Below, piece after piece: positions 18,349 to 26,536 of a DNA stretch of 43,838 bases. How positions within the stretch are numbered: the stretch's first letter is position 1; every line of letters begins with the position of its first letter. Under the pieces are notes generated by a model, which saw nothing but the letters and a program-made list of their open reading frames with translations, did not search any database and was not told the DNA's origin. A program made the translations under genes and the position numbers. The DNA comes from Acidobacteriota bacterium (GTDB taxonomy: Bacteria > Acidobacteriota > Vicinamibacteria > Vicinamibacterales > Vicinamibacteraceae): NCBI GenBank assembly GCA_020845575.1, contig JADLFL010000050.1, positions 1 through 43,838 on the forward strand, given 5' to 3'.

Positions 18349-18849
18349 ATGTTCCACGTCCCGACGCTCGACGGCAACCCTGCCGCGTTCCATGCCGGCC
18401 TGCACGCGCACCTCGACGCGCTCATCGGCACCGAACGCGACATCATCGCGAACCTCGCCAACGCCGCCGCGCTCATCTGGCACACGACGCCCGACCTCAA
18501 CTGGGCCGGGTTCTACCTGCGCCGGAGTGACACGGAACTCGTCCTCGGACCCTTCCAGGGCAAGCCGGCGTGCGTACGGATTGCCGTCGGACGCGGCGTG
18601 TGCGGCACCGCGGTCCAGCGTGGCGCGTCGGTCCGCGTGGACGATGTGGCGGCGTTCCCGGGGCATATCGCGTGCGATGGCGCGTCGGCGTCGGAACTCG
18701 TGGTGCCCCTCCGACACGACGGGCGCGTGGTGGGCGTGCTCGACCTCGACAGTCCGTCGCTCGCGCGGTTCACCCAGGCGGATCAGGACGGCTTCGAAGC
18801 GCTCGTGGCGCTCCTCATGACACGCACGGATCTTGAATCCGTGTTGTAA
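18349..18849 (+). CDS. msrC: free methionine-(R)-sulfoxide reductase, GAF domain
   Basis: A 166-residue cytosolic GAF-domain enzyme that reduces free methionine-R-sulfoxide to methionine with thioredoxin as reductant. All three cysteines of the family are present: GKPACVRI (Cys75), GRGVCGTAV (Cys85) and GHIACDGAS (Cys109, the catalytic position). NWAGFYL and VVGVLDLDSP are typical of YebR/MsrC proteins, and the length is normal. The ATG at 18349 fits the family start; a longer frame to 18313 runs into the repeat. It is a stand-alone gene, 106 bp before the YceI gene. Confidence 0.92.
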   Translation: MFHVPTLDGNPAAFHAGLHAHLDALIGTERDIIANLANAAALIWHTTPDLNWAGFYLRRSDTELVLGPFQGKPACVRIAVGRGVCGTAVQRGASVRVDDVAAFPGHIACDGASASELVVPLRHDGRVVGVLDLDSPSLARFTQADQDGFEALVALLMTRTDLESVL

Positions 18850-18955
18850 CACGTATATCGTAGGCGGGTCTGACACGGACGCGTCGCACGCGTCGTCTAC
18901 ACGATTGCACCCGGGTCTTCGCGCGGCGGAGGCCTTTTCCTTCAGGAGCCCGCAC

Positions 18956-19546
18956 ATGATTGCTCGCTCGACTCTCGCGGCACTCGCCTTCGTGGCGTTC
19001 GCCTCGCCCGTCGCCGCCCAGACCTGGACGATCGACCCGGCCCATTCCGGCGCGTCGTTCACCGTCCGTCACATGATGGTCAGCAACGTCCACGGCCGCT
19101 TCGGCAAGGTGGAAGGCACCATCGTCTACGACGGATCGAACATCGGCGGCGTCTCCGCCACGGCCAACATCGCCTCGACGACGATCACCACCGACAACGA
19201 GAAGCGCGACGCGCACCTCAAGAGCGCCGACTTCTTCGACGTGGCGGCCTATCCGACCATCACGTTCAAGAGCAAGCGCGCGGAAGTGGTGGGCAACGGC
19301 AGGTTCAAGCTGATCGGCGACCTGACGATGCGTGGCAAGACGAAAGAAGTGGTGCTCGACGTCGAGGGCCCGACAGATCCCGTCACCGTGCAGAACAGCC
19401 AGCGCATCGGCGCCACGGCCACCACGACGATCAACCGTCAGGACTTCGGCGTGAGCTGGAGCCGCTCGATGGATGGCGGCGGCGTCGTTGTCGGCGACTC
19501 GGTGAAGATCACGATCGAGCTGGAACTGATCAAGCAGAACAGCTAG
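18956..19546 (+). CDS. YceI-family periplasmic protein
   Basis: A 196-residue secreted protein. The signal peptide ends at about PVAAQ (residue 22), and the mature chain begins TWTIDPAHSGASFTVRHMMV, the usual start of the YceI lipocalin-like fold. Further family blocks are HGRFGKVEGTI, DAHLKSADFFDVAAYPTITF and LIGDLTMRGKTKEVVLDV. Members bind isoprenoid-type lipids such as polyprenyl chains. The cellular role is not settled. The ATG at 18956 follows CAGGAG at 18943-18948. An upstream in-frame start would add 41 residues without family sequence. Confidence 0.92.
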   Translation: MIARSTLAALAFVAFASPVAAQTWTIDPAHSGASFTVRHMMVSNVHGRFGKVEGTIVYDGSNIGGVSATANIASTTITTDNEKRDAHLKSADFFDVAAYPTITFKSKRAEVVGNGRFKLIGDLTMRGKTKEVVLDVEGPTDPVTVQNSQRIGATATTTINRQDFGVSWSRSMDGGGVVVGDSVKITIELELIKQNS

Positions 19547-19551
19547 TCGGC

Positions 19552-22044
19552 TCACGGCACACACGTTCCTCCCGCATTCGCGCCGGCACTCCAGTGGACC
19601 GTGGGGGTGTCGGCGTAGTGCGACCACTCGACGACGAGAGGAAGAGCCGGTGCGAAGGGAGCGGGCTCGATGAGCATGGCGAAGCGAGACCCGAACGCCT
19701 CCGGGAACAGGCTCGGGACATCGACGTTGATCCGTGCGCCTGAATCGATTGACACGTCGGCACTAAGGGGTGCGGCGCCTTCGCGCAGGAGCGTGACGCG
19801 CAGTGTCGACGCGGCGGTGCCGGTGTTGGCCACGAGCACGTAGGTGCTCACGCCCGTCGCCCACTCGCCTTCGGCAACCGCCCATCGTGCGCACGTCTGC
19901 GTGGCGCCGAGGCTCGCGTGCGCCTCGAGCCACGTTCGTGATGACGGACCCGGCCACCACATCGCGCGCTCGGCAACGACCGGCGCGTCTGCCTCGATCG
20001 CCATCGCAACGGCCGTCGACGCCAGCGACACCCCGGGTGACGGCGTCTCCCTGTTGACCAGCACCGTGTATCGGCTGCGCGGCCCCACCTCGTAGGTGAT
20101 CGGCATCGTCGGTCCGTCCGGCAGCAGGTACGTCACGTGCACGGGCACACTGGTGTCACCCGGATTGCCGATCAGCAGGTATTGCGCGAACAGAGGGCCC
20201 GTGTGTCCCTCGGCGAAGAACCACGATGTTCGCAATCGATCGGCTCCCGCCGCGGCGTGTCCGGCTTCGAAGCTCGCCGGCACCGACCGATACATCGCGC
20301 GTTCGGCCACGATCGGGCGATCCGACTCGATGACGACAGACGATGCGGCGCCGGATGAGGGGGTCTCCGGGCCTGCCTCGTCGTTGTTGACCCACACGGT
20401 GTACCGCTGGTGCGGTTCGACCTCATGCGTGCGCGTCAACGGCGCCAGGGGTGGTTCACGCAGATACGTGACCGTGACGTGCGCGAGCGTGTCGCCCGGA
20501 TTCTGCAGGAGGTAGAACAGCGAGAAACCGCTGTACGTGGCGCCCTCCGCGAAGTACCAGGTGCGAGACGCCTGCGCGATTCCGTGCTCGCCATGACTGC
20601 CTCGGCCGTTGTCCCACTGTACGAGGCGATCGACGGCCACCACGACGTCGGATTCAGCGACTGTCGCGAACGCGTGATCCCGGAGTCCGTCGATCGCGCT
20701 CGCGTCGACGGTCACCCGCTGCCTTGCGGGCACCAGTCTCGTTGTCGTCACTACGACGGCATCGTCGCGTTCGAAACGGAGCTGGACGTACGCAGGCGTT
20801 GTCGGCGACGGATTGGCGAGCGCGATGCGCGTCCGGAACCCACCCTGGCGAAGGCCCTCGGCGAGCAGGCGCGTGACCCGTCCGCGCGGGTGGGTGCCAT
20901 CTGTGTGCTCCTGGGCGTTGGTATGGCCGTCGCCATCGGGATCGCCGTTCGGACCGTTGTCGCCGGTGGCGCTCGTGGGATCGAGGCCGTAGGCGCGCTC
21001 CCACTCGTCGGGCAGACCGTCGTTGTCGCCGTCGGCCGGCGCGGCAGGCGGCTGCCAGCCGAGCTGGACGACATCGAAATCCGTCACCCGCACGCTACGT
21101 ATCGCCGACGCGATGCCGTTCATCTCCGACGCCCACCGCGGATCGTTGGTGCCCGTGACGTACATGTCCGATCCGTTGTCGGCCACGATGAGCCCGTACG
21201 TCTTCATCGCCTGGAGCAGCCGCCTGACCGGTGCCGGGTGCATCGAGATGTCCACACCGGCCTTGAGGCGCAGTCGCGCGCCCATCGGCGGCGCGCCCGC
21301 CCGGGTGCCGGCGCGATGCGACGCGGGGAAGACGTAGCCGTTGGTGGCGCGCACCGTCATCCGCAGCGCGTGGCGGATCGGCTCGGTGCCGTACATCTCG
21401 TCGTAGCGCACGAGGCCGGGCATGATGGCGAGCCCCGCGGCGTCGGCGCTGGTCCATCCGTTTGGGCGCCTGTCGTTGCGCGTGAGGTCGAACGTCGCGC
21501 CAGAGTCGGCTTCCCATCGCTGGAGGGACTCGTTCCAGTGCGCGCGGTACAGCTCGTAGAGCAGCCGATTGTCGCGATCGACGAGGATGAGATGACGGTC
21601 GCCGTTGGCGTTCACGCGACCCGGCTGTCCACCCTCGATGTAGCCCGCCATGGTCTTCGCCTCGGGCGGAATCGGATAGCCCGGCGGCCGGCCCGGCGCG
21701 CCGTTGTCGCTCTCGCTGCCGTAGGCCGTCCACGTCACTGGCACGAGCGGCTGCGTCCCGGGCACGCTGACGTACGGCATGCCCCACATCGCCGTGGGAT
21801 CCTCGGGGTCGTTGGCGGATGCGCCCCAGTCCTGCCGCAGGCGCAAGTCCCGACCGTTGGTGATCCACGAGATGAAGCCCGCGCTCCCGACGTCGACGGG
21901 TGCCTGGCTGATGTCGACTTTCCACCAGTTGTCGGCAGGGAACAGTGGCCACGGCTGCGGTAACGGACCCGCCGGCTGCGCTCCCGCCACCCCCACGACA
22001 AGCCCGAGCATTGCCAGCACGTGCGTGAGACGGGGAATCGCCAT
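19552..22044 (-). CDS. large secreted protein with TSP3-like loop and four tandem AEG-type repeats
   Basis: An 830-residue predicted secreted protein of unknown function. The signal peptide ends near VAGAQP (residue 24). An N-terminal domain at about 28-330 carries PLFPADNWWKVDIS, DRHLILVDRDNRLLYELYRA, PNGWTSADAAGLAIMPGLVR and LIVADNGSDMYVTGTNDPRW. I know this combination from secreted proteins of other soil bacteria, but no activity has been assigned to it. Residues 337-386 form an Asp-rich calcium-binding loop (DGDNDGLPDEWERAYGLDP; GDPDGDGHTNAQE) like thrombospondin type 3. Four repeats of about 85-95 residues follow at 392-477, 496-577, 607-697 and 720-812. Each opens with an AEG motif followed by (L)ANP/NPGD, and most have VTYL-like strands and VAERAM-like ends. 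The ATG at 22044 begins the signal. It is convergent with the YceI gene, 5 bp apart. Confidence 0.8.
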   Translation of the reverse strand: MAIPRLTHVLAMLGLVVGVAGAQPAGPLPQPWPLFPADNWWKVDISQAPVDVGSAGFISWITNGRDLRLRQDWGASANDPEDPTAMWGMPYVSVPGTQPLVPVTWTAYGSESDNGAPGRPPGYPIPPEAKTMAGYIEGGQPGRVNANGDRHLILVDRDNRLLYELYRAHWNESLQRWEADSGATFDLTRNDRRPNGWTSADAAGLAIMPGLVRYDEMYGTEPIRHALRMTVRATNGYVFPASHRAGTRAGAPPMGARLRLKAGVDISMHPAPVRRLLQAMKTYGLIVADNGSDMYVTGTNDPRWASEMNGIASAIRSVRVTDFDVVQLGWQPPAAPADGDNDGLPDEWERAYGLDPTSATGDNGPNGDPDGDGHTNAQEHTDGTHPRGRVTRLLAEGLRQGGFRTRIALANPSPTTPAYVQLRFERDDAVVVTTTRLVPARQRVTVDASAIDGLRDHAFATVAESDVVVAVDRLVQWDNGRGSHGEHGIAQASRTWYFAEGATYSGFSLFYLLQNPGDTLAHVTVTYLREPPLAPLTRTHEVEPHQRYTVWVNNDEAGPETPSSGAASSVVIESDRPIVAERAMYRSVPASFEAGHAAAGADRLRTSWFFAEGHTGPLFAQYLLIGNPGDTSVPVHVTYLLPDGPTMPITYEVGPRSRYTVLVNRETPSPGVSLASTAVAMAIEADAPVVAERAMWWPGPSSRTWLEAHASLGATQTCARWAVAEGEWATGVSTYVLVANTGTAASTLRVTLLREGAAPLSADVSIDSGARINVDVPSLFPEAFGSRFAMLIEPAPFAPALPLVVEWSHYADTPTVHWSAGANAGGTCVP

Positions 22045-22106
22045 GATCGGGAATCGGCGCGGAGATGCCGGAGGCTTAGGGCTTACGGACGGCGCGTCAT
22101 GCCGAT

Positions 22107-22134
22107 GCAGGGGCGACGCATGCGTCGCCCCTGC
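22107..22134. repeat. 28-bp perfect palindrome (GCAGGGGCGACGCA type)
   Basis: GCAGGGGCGACGCA is followed directly by its reverse complement, with its centre between 22120 and 22121. It belongs to a group of GGGGCGAC-type palindromic repeats also seen at 34067, 37380 and 40084. It lies in the gap between the divergent secreted-protein and ABC genes. Confidence 0.7.
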
Positions 22135-22153
22135 GCTCAAGGGATCGCGCCGC

Positions 22154-22261
22154 GCGCGGGTGGCGCCGGATGGGGCCGCCCCGCCCGTGCCGACGAGCCT
22201 CCCCCGTACAAGTGCTTGTGGCGAGGAGGACGGGTGGGGCTGTCCGGCGACAGGACCCGCG
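22154..22261 (+). repeat. 108-bp intergenic repeat, copy A
   Basis: Reading GCGCGGGTGGCGCCGGA at its left end and GACAGGACCCGCG at its right end. It matches copy B (29312-29419, opposite strand) at about 102 of 108 positions. Internal inverted features are CCTCC with GGAGG, and CTGTC-CGGC-GACAG. It ends 37 bp before the ABC ATPase start. Confidence 0.85.
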
Positions 22262-22298
22262 TCACAGCGGTCGACCGGCTCTTGTACGATCGCGGGCG

Positions 22299-23144
22299 AT
22301 GTTGATCCTGTCGCACATCGTGAAGCGGTATGGCACGCGGACGGCTGTCGACGATCTGTCGCTCGAGGTCAGGCAGGGCGAGATTGTCGGGCTGCTCGGA
22401 CCGAACGGGGCCGGCAAGAGCACCACGATGCACGTGGCGACGGGACTGCTGGCGCCAGACGCGGGGACGGTGACCATCGGTCGCTACGGTTCGCCCTCGC
22501 AATCGGCCGCGCGGCGACGGCTGGGCTTCGCGCCGCAGAACCTCGCCGTATACGACCTGCTCTCGGCGGAAGAGAATCTCACGTTCTTCGCGCAGTTGTA
22601 TGGGCTGTCTGGTGCCGCGCGCGTCGCGCGCGTCGAGGCGTCGCTGGCCCTCGCCGGACTGACCGAACGCCGCCACGATCGCGTGGGTGCCTACTCGGGC
22701 GGCATGAAGCGGCGCCTCAACATCGCCGCCGCCATCCTGCACGAGCCAGAGCTCGTGCTGCTCGACGAGCCCACCGTTGGCGTGGACCCGCAATCGCGCA
22801 ACTCGATCTTCGACAGCATCGAGGCCCTCAAGGCGCAGGGCCGCGCCATCGTGTACAGCACGCACTACATGGAAGAAGCGGTCCGTCTCTGCGATCGCGT
22901 GGCGATCATCGACCAGGGCCGCGTGCTCGCGCTCGACACGGTGCCCGGCCTCATCGCGAGCCACGCGGGACCGCCGCGCCTCCACGTGCGCACCGCCGGT
23001 CGCGATATCGCGATGGAGACGCGTGACCCGCTCGGTGAGCTGAATCGCCTGGCCGCCGACGCGCCCATCGAATCCTTCCACGTCGAGGCGCCGACCCTCG
23101 AACAGGTGTTCCTGTCCCTCACCGGACACACGCTGCGCGACTGA
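22299..23144 (+). CDS. ABC-2 type exporter ATP-binding protein
   Basis: A 281-residue ATPase of the CcmA/DrrA-like group. Walker A is GPNGAGKSTTMH at about 38-49, the Q-loop is GFAPQNLAVYDLLSAEENL, the signature is AYSGGMKRRLNIAAAILH, Walker B is LVLLDEPTVGVDPQSR, and the switch is STHYMEEAV. The C-terminal tail after residue 225 is typical of this group. The ATG at 22299 begins MLILSHIVKRYG; upstream in-frame codons come from the 108-bp repeat and were rejected. The permease gene follows 6 bp later, so the two form an export pump of unknown substrate. Confidence 0.93.
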   Translation: MLILSHIVKRYGTRTAVDDLSLEVRQGEIVGLLGPNGAGKSTTMHVATGLLAPDAGTVTIGRYGSPSQSAARRRLGFAPQNLAVYDLLSAEENLTFFAQLYGLSGAARVARVEASLALAGLTERRHDRVGAYSGGMKRRLNIAAAILHEPELVLLDEPTVGVDPQSRNSIFDSIEALKAQGRAIVYSTHYMEEAVRLCDRVAIIDQGRVLALDTVPGLIASHAGPPRLHVRTAGRDIAMETRDPLGELNRLAADAPIESFHVEAPTLEQVFLSLTGHTLRD

Positions 23145-23150
23145 GCCGTC

Positions 23151-24416
23151 ATGTCTCCCGTACTCGCCATCGCCCTCAAGGACCTGCGCACGTTCACGCG
23201 TCAGCGCGCCTCGCTGTTCTTCACATTCATCTGGCCCGTCTGCGTGGCCGTCCTCTTCGGCGTCCTCTTCGGCGGCACGCGCGACACGCCGCGCCTGCCG
23301 GTGGCCGTCGTCGACCAGGACAACTCGGCGGCGTCGGCGGCGTTCGTCGATCGCCTTGCCGCACGTGAGAGCTTCGCGGCCGAGCGCGCCACGCGCGACG
23401 CGGCGCTCGACGCCGTGCGCAAGGGCCGACGCATCGCCGCGATCGTCCTGAAGCCCGGCTTCGGCGACGCCTCGTCGCGCATGTTCCACGGCGTGCCGCC
23501 CGAGATCGAACTGATCACCGATCCCGGCCGTCGGGCCGAGCGGGGCATGCTCGAAGGGTTGCTCATGCAGCAGGGCGCCGAGCGGCTCCAGGCGTTGTTC
23601 GACGATCCGTCGGCGAGCCGCGGCAGCGTACAGCAGGCGCGGGACCAACTGCGCAAGGCCGGACCCGCGGCGGCCAACCCGGCGCTCGACACATTCCTCG
23701 ACCAGCTCGATACGTTCCTCGCCACGTCTGGTGCCGCGACACCATCGGCAGGCACCGGTAACGGTCAGGGATGGTCGCCGCTGCGCATCACGTTCGCTGA
23801 CATCGATCGCGAGCGGCAGGAGCCGCGCAACGGGTACGACGTGGCGTTTCCGCAGGCGATGCTGTGGGCGATCTTCGGGTGCGTGATGGCGTTCGGCACG
23901 ACGTTCGTGTCCGAGCGCGTGCGCGGTACGCTCGTGCGACTGCAGGTGTCGCCCGCCACGCGCACGCAGGTGCTGGCCGGCAAGTCGCTCGCCGCCATGC
24001 TCGCGATCGTCATCGTCCAGTGCATGCTGCTGGCGCTGGGCGTGGTGGGCTTCGGCGTGCGGCCCGTGTCGTGGGTGCTCCTGGTGCCGGCGCTCGTGTG
24101 TACGGCGGCGGCGTTTGTCGGCATCATCCTGCTGCTGGCGTCGATGTCGCGCAGCGAGCATGGCATCGGCGGCATGGGCCCGGCGGTGATGATGCCCCTG
24201 TTCATGGCCGGCGGCGCGATGGTCCCGCTCATCTTCATGCCGCCGTGGCTGGCGAGCGTGGGCTACCTGAGCCCCGTGCGCTGGGCGATTCTGGCGCTCG
24301 AAGGCGCGATCTGGCGCGGCTTCACGGTACTCGACATGCTGCTGCCGTGTGCGATCCTGTTGCTCGTCGCGGCCGTCACGTTCGTCATCGGTATCAGACG
24401 GCAGGACGCTGACTGA
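23151..24416 (+). CDS. ABC-2 type transporter permease
   Basis: A 421-residue permease. One helix at about 18-42 ([20 protein letters not shown]) is followed by a large extracytoplasmic domain of about 190 residues ([20 protein letters not shown] onward) and five C-terminal helices. [20 protein letters not shown] is the coupling segment typical of ABC2_membrane_3 proteins. The last helices include [20 protein letters not shown]. It acts with the ATPase just upstream. It is followed 26 bp later by the rhodanese gene, which has its own ribosome site. Confidence 0.92.
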   Translation: MSPVLAIALKDLRTFTRQRASLFFTFIWPVCVAVLFGVLFGGTRDTPRLPVAVVDQDNSAASAAFVDRLAARESFAAERATRDAALDAVRKGRRIAAIVLKPGFGDASSRMFHGVPPEIELITDPGRRAERGMLEGLLMQQGAERLQALFDDPSASRGSVQQARDQLRKAGPAAANPALDTFLDQLDTFLATSGAATPSAGTGNGQGWSPLRITFADIDRERQEPRNGYDVAFPQAMLWAIFGCVMAFGTTFVSERVRGTLVRLQVSPATRTQVLAGKSLAAMLAIVIVQCMLLALGVVGFGVRPVSWVLLVPALVCTAAAFVGIILLLASMSRSEHGIGGMGPAVMMPLFMAGGAMVPLIFMPPWLASVGYLSPVRWAILALEGAIWRGFTVLDMLLPCAILLLVAAVTFVIGIRRQDAD

Positions 24417-24442
24417 TCCCACGGCTTTTTCCGGAGTCATCG

Positions 24443-25321
24443 ATGTCCAACACTGACAAGGGCTATGCGCATCCGGAGGCACTCGTCTCCACCGAGTGGC
24501 TCGCGGCGCACCTGACCGATCCAGGCGTTCGCGTGATCGAGTCCAACGAAGATCCCCTCGTGTATCCGTCGGGACACATTCCCGGCGCCGTGCAGATCGA
24601 CTGGACCACGGATCTGAACGATCCACTCACGCGCGACTACATCGACGCCGGCGCGTTCGCCGCGCTGATGGCGCGCTCGGGGATCACGCCGGACACGACG
24701 GTCGTGCTGTATGGCGATCGCAACAACTGGTGGGCGTGCTACGCGTTCTGGGTGTTCCAGTTGTTCGGCCACGCCAACGCGCGGATCCTCGACGGCGGAC
24801 GGCTCAAGTGGGAGAAGGAAGGGCGTACGCTCACGCGCGCGGTGCCCGCACACGCGCCCACGGCGTATCCGGTGCCGTCGGCGCGCCAGGACGGGGCGCA
24901 CCGGGCCTTCAGGGATCAGGTGCTGCGGCACAGCGAGGCCGGCGGGCAGCTTGTCGACGTGCGATCGCCCGACGAGTACACGGGCGCGAAGCTGCACATG
25001 CCGGAGTATCCGCAGGAAGGCGCGATGCGTGGCGGCCACATCCCCGGCGCGAAGAGCGTCCCGTGGGCCCGCGCGATCAATCCCGATGACGGAACCTTCA
25101 GGACGGCCGAAGAACTGAAGGCGATCTATCTCGGCGAGAAGCATCTCGATCCGTCGAAGGAGACCATCGCCTACTGCCGCATCGGCGAACGTAGCAGCCA
25201 CACGTGGTTCACGCTGAAGTACCTCCTCGGCTTCGACAACATCAGGAACTACGACGGCAGCTGGACCGAGTGGGGCAATCTCGTCGGCGTGCCCGTGGCA
25301 AAGGGACCCGAGAGCGCATGA
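24443..25321 (+). CDS. sseA: two-domain rhodanese (thiosulfate/mercaptopyruvate sulfurtransferase)
   Basis: A 292-residue cytosolic enzyme with two rhodanese domains. The N-terminal inactive domain spans about 12-130 ([34 protein letters not shown]). The C-terminal active domain spans about 155-285, with VDVRSPDEY and the catalytic Cys245 in [11 protein letters not shown]. It moves sulfane sulfur from thiosulfate or mercaptopyruvate to an acceptor. The CRIGERS loop is the form common in CysA/SseA-type proteins. TCCGGAG lies 8 bp before the ATG. The stop overlaps the sufE start by 4 bp, which suggests that the acceptor is SufE. Confidence 0.93.
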   Translation: MSNTDKGYAHPEALVSTEWLAAHLTDPGVRVIESNEDPLVYPSGHIPGAVQIDWTTDLNDPLTRDYIDAGAFAALMARSGITPDTTVVLYGDRNNWWACYAFWVFQLFGHANARILDGGRLKWEKEGRTLTRAVPAHAPTAYPVPSARQDGAHRAFRDQVLRHSEAGGQLVDVRSPDEYTGAKLHMPEYPQEGAMRGGHIPGAKSVPWARAINPDDGTFRTAEELKAIYLGEKHLDPSKETIAYCRIGERSSHTWFTLKYLLGFDNIRNYDGSWTEWGNLVGVPVAKGPESA

Positions 25322-25764
25322 CCAGCGCGGAGAAGCTGCAGGACCTCCAGGAGACGCTGGACATGTTTGCCGACCCGTCCGGCAGGGCCGAACTGCTGAT
25401 CGGGTTCTCGGACACGTTCCGCGAAGTGCCGACGGATGTGGCCACGCGGCCGTTCCCGAAGAGTCACCAGGTGCCGCAGTGCGAGTCCGAAGCGTACGTG
25501 TGGGCTGACGTATCGCCTGCCGGCACGCTGCAGTTGCACTTTGCCGTGGAGAACCCGAGCGGCGTGTCGGCGCGGGCGCTGGCCGTGATTCTCGACTCGG
25601 TCTATTCCGGCCAGCCCGCCGAAGACATCCTCACCCTCGACGCCGACATCGTCGAACGCGTGTTCCGCCAGAACATCTCGATGGGCAAGGGCCTGGGCCT
25701 GAAGTCGATGGTCCTCGCCGCGCAGGCCCTCACCCGCGACGCCCTCAAGCGCCGGACATCCTGA
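25318..25764 (+). CDS. sufE: SufE-family sulfur acceptor protein
   Basis: A 148-residue SufE. The sulfur-accepting Cys55 is in [13 protein letters not shown]. Further family blocks are [20 protein letters not shown] and a C-terminal [17 protein letters not shown]. SufE normally takes persulfide sulfur from the cysteine desulfurase SufS and passes it to the SufBCD scaffold. Here it overlaps a rhodanese gene by 4 bp (ATGA) and no SufS or SufBCD gene is nearby. Length is normal. Confidence 0.93.
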   Translation: MTSAEKLQDLQETLDMFADPSGRAELLIGFSDTFREVPTDVATRPFPKSHQVPQCESEAYVWADVSPAGTLQLHFAVENPSGVSARALAVILDSVYSGQPAEDILTLDADIVERVFRQNISMGKGLGLKSMVLAAQALTRDALKRRTS

Positions 25765-25830
25765 TGAAGTGAACGGGCCTTGGCCGTTCGGCACCCCGTT
25801 CGCGCCAACCACTTGTGGCACCATGAGCGG

Positions 25831-26079
25831 GTGAACTCTCTCCAACCGGACTCTCCGATCCCTGCGGGCGCCGCCGATGGTGCGCGGTTGACCGCCGCGC
25901 AGGAGGCCTGGGTCCGTCACAGCGAGTCCCTCTGGCGCAAGGCGCACGCCATCGTCGCGAAAGAGCCGACTCTCGATGTCGGCGATGTGTACCATGCTCT
26001 CCGTTCCCTGGAGCTGACGCCCGCCGAGCGGCTCCGACGTGGCCTGAGCCGTGTTCGACCTCGTTCTCACCGACGCTGA
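25831..26079 (+). CDS. small partner protein of the nucleotidyltransferase
   Basis: An 82-residue protein, probably from the GTG at 25831 (VNSLQPDSPIPAG). It contains LTAAQEAWVRHSESLWRKAH, an amphipathic stretch, followed by LDVGDVYHALRSLELTPAER and a basic tail RLRRGLSRVRPRSHRR. No known domain was recognised. Its last 29 bp overlap the next gene in another frame. This coupling suggests that it is the obligate partner (antitoxin-like or accessory) of the nucleotidyltransferase. The start codon is uncertain; 25780 is also open in frame. Confidence 0.65.
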   Translation: MNSLQPDSPIPAGAADGARLTAAQEAWVRHSESLWRKAHAIVAKEPTLDVGDVYHALRSLELTPAERLRRGLSRVRPRSHRR

Positions 26080-26512
26080 ACGCACACTGCTCGAGTCGCT
26101 CGACGCGCTCGGCGTGCGCTTCCTGGTGATCGGGATGGGCGCCGCGCTCATCGAGGGCGCTCCCGTCACCACGCAAGACATCGACCTGTGGATGGGCCCA
26201 CTCGACGAAGGTCGCCTGCACGAAGCCGCGCAGCGGGCCGGCGGATTCTATTCGGCAGGCTTCGGTCTGCAGCCACCGATGCTCGGTGGTGAAGGATTGG
26301 ATCGCATCGACCTGGTGTTGACGGCGTCAGGGCTCGAGTCCTTCGACAACGAGTACGCACGCGCACGCGTATATGAACTGGATGGCGTACGCGTCACCGT
26401 TCTCCCTCTCGAGCGCGTCATCGCCAGCAAGCTGGCGGCGAACCGCACCAAGGACACGGCGCAGATGCCGATGCTCCTGGCGACGCTGGCGGCCAGGGCC
26501 TCGAAAGGGTGA
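26051..26512 (+). CDS. small nucleotidyltransferase-fold protein
   Basis: A 153-residue protein of the minimal nucleotidyltransferase superfamily. The GXG-like start VRFLVIGMGAALIEGAPVTT is followed by QDIDLWMG, whose Asp43 and Asp45 are the metal-binding pair. A later Asp in RIDLVLTASG may be the third ligand. ERVIASKLAANRTKD fits the Lys-containing helix of AbiEii/DUF6036-type proteins. Such enzymes are often toxins or tRNA/protein nucleotidyl modifiers, but the target here is unknown. The start is a GTG at 26051 inside the partner gene. The second gene of a toxin-antitoxin-like pair is my inference. Confidence 0.75.
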   Translation: MFDLVLTDAERTLLESLDALGVRFLVIGMGAALIEGAPVTTQDIDLWMGPLDEGRLHEAAQRAGGFYSAGFGLQPPMLGGEGLDRIDLVLTASGLESFDNEYARARVYELDGVRVTVLPLERVIASKLAANRTKDTAQMPMLLATLAARASKG

Positions 26513-26536
26513 GGGTGGTGGTGCTACGCTCTCGCC

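Noticed and set aside
22137..24626. An 829-codon antisense frame opposite the ABC-2 exporter genes.
   Set aside because: Same type of shadow; the sense strand encodes complete ATPase and permease motifs.
25780..25830. Upstream extension of the small nucleotidyltransferase partner to 25780.
   Set aside because: The added residues have no visible pattern; the GTG at 25831 is closer to the part that looks like protein. The choice stays uncertain.
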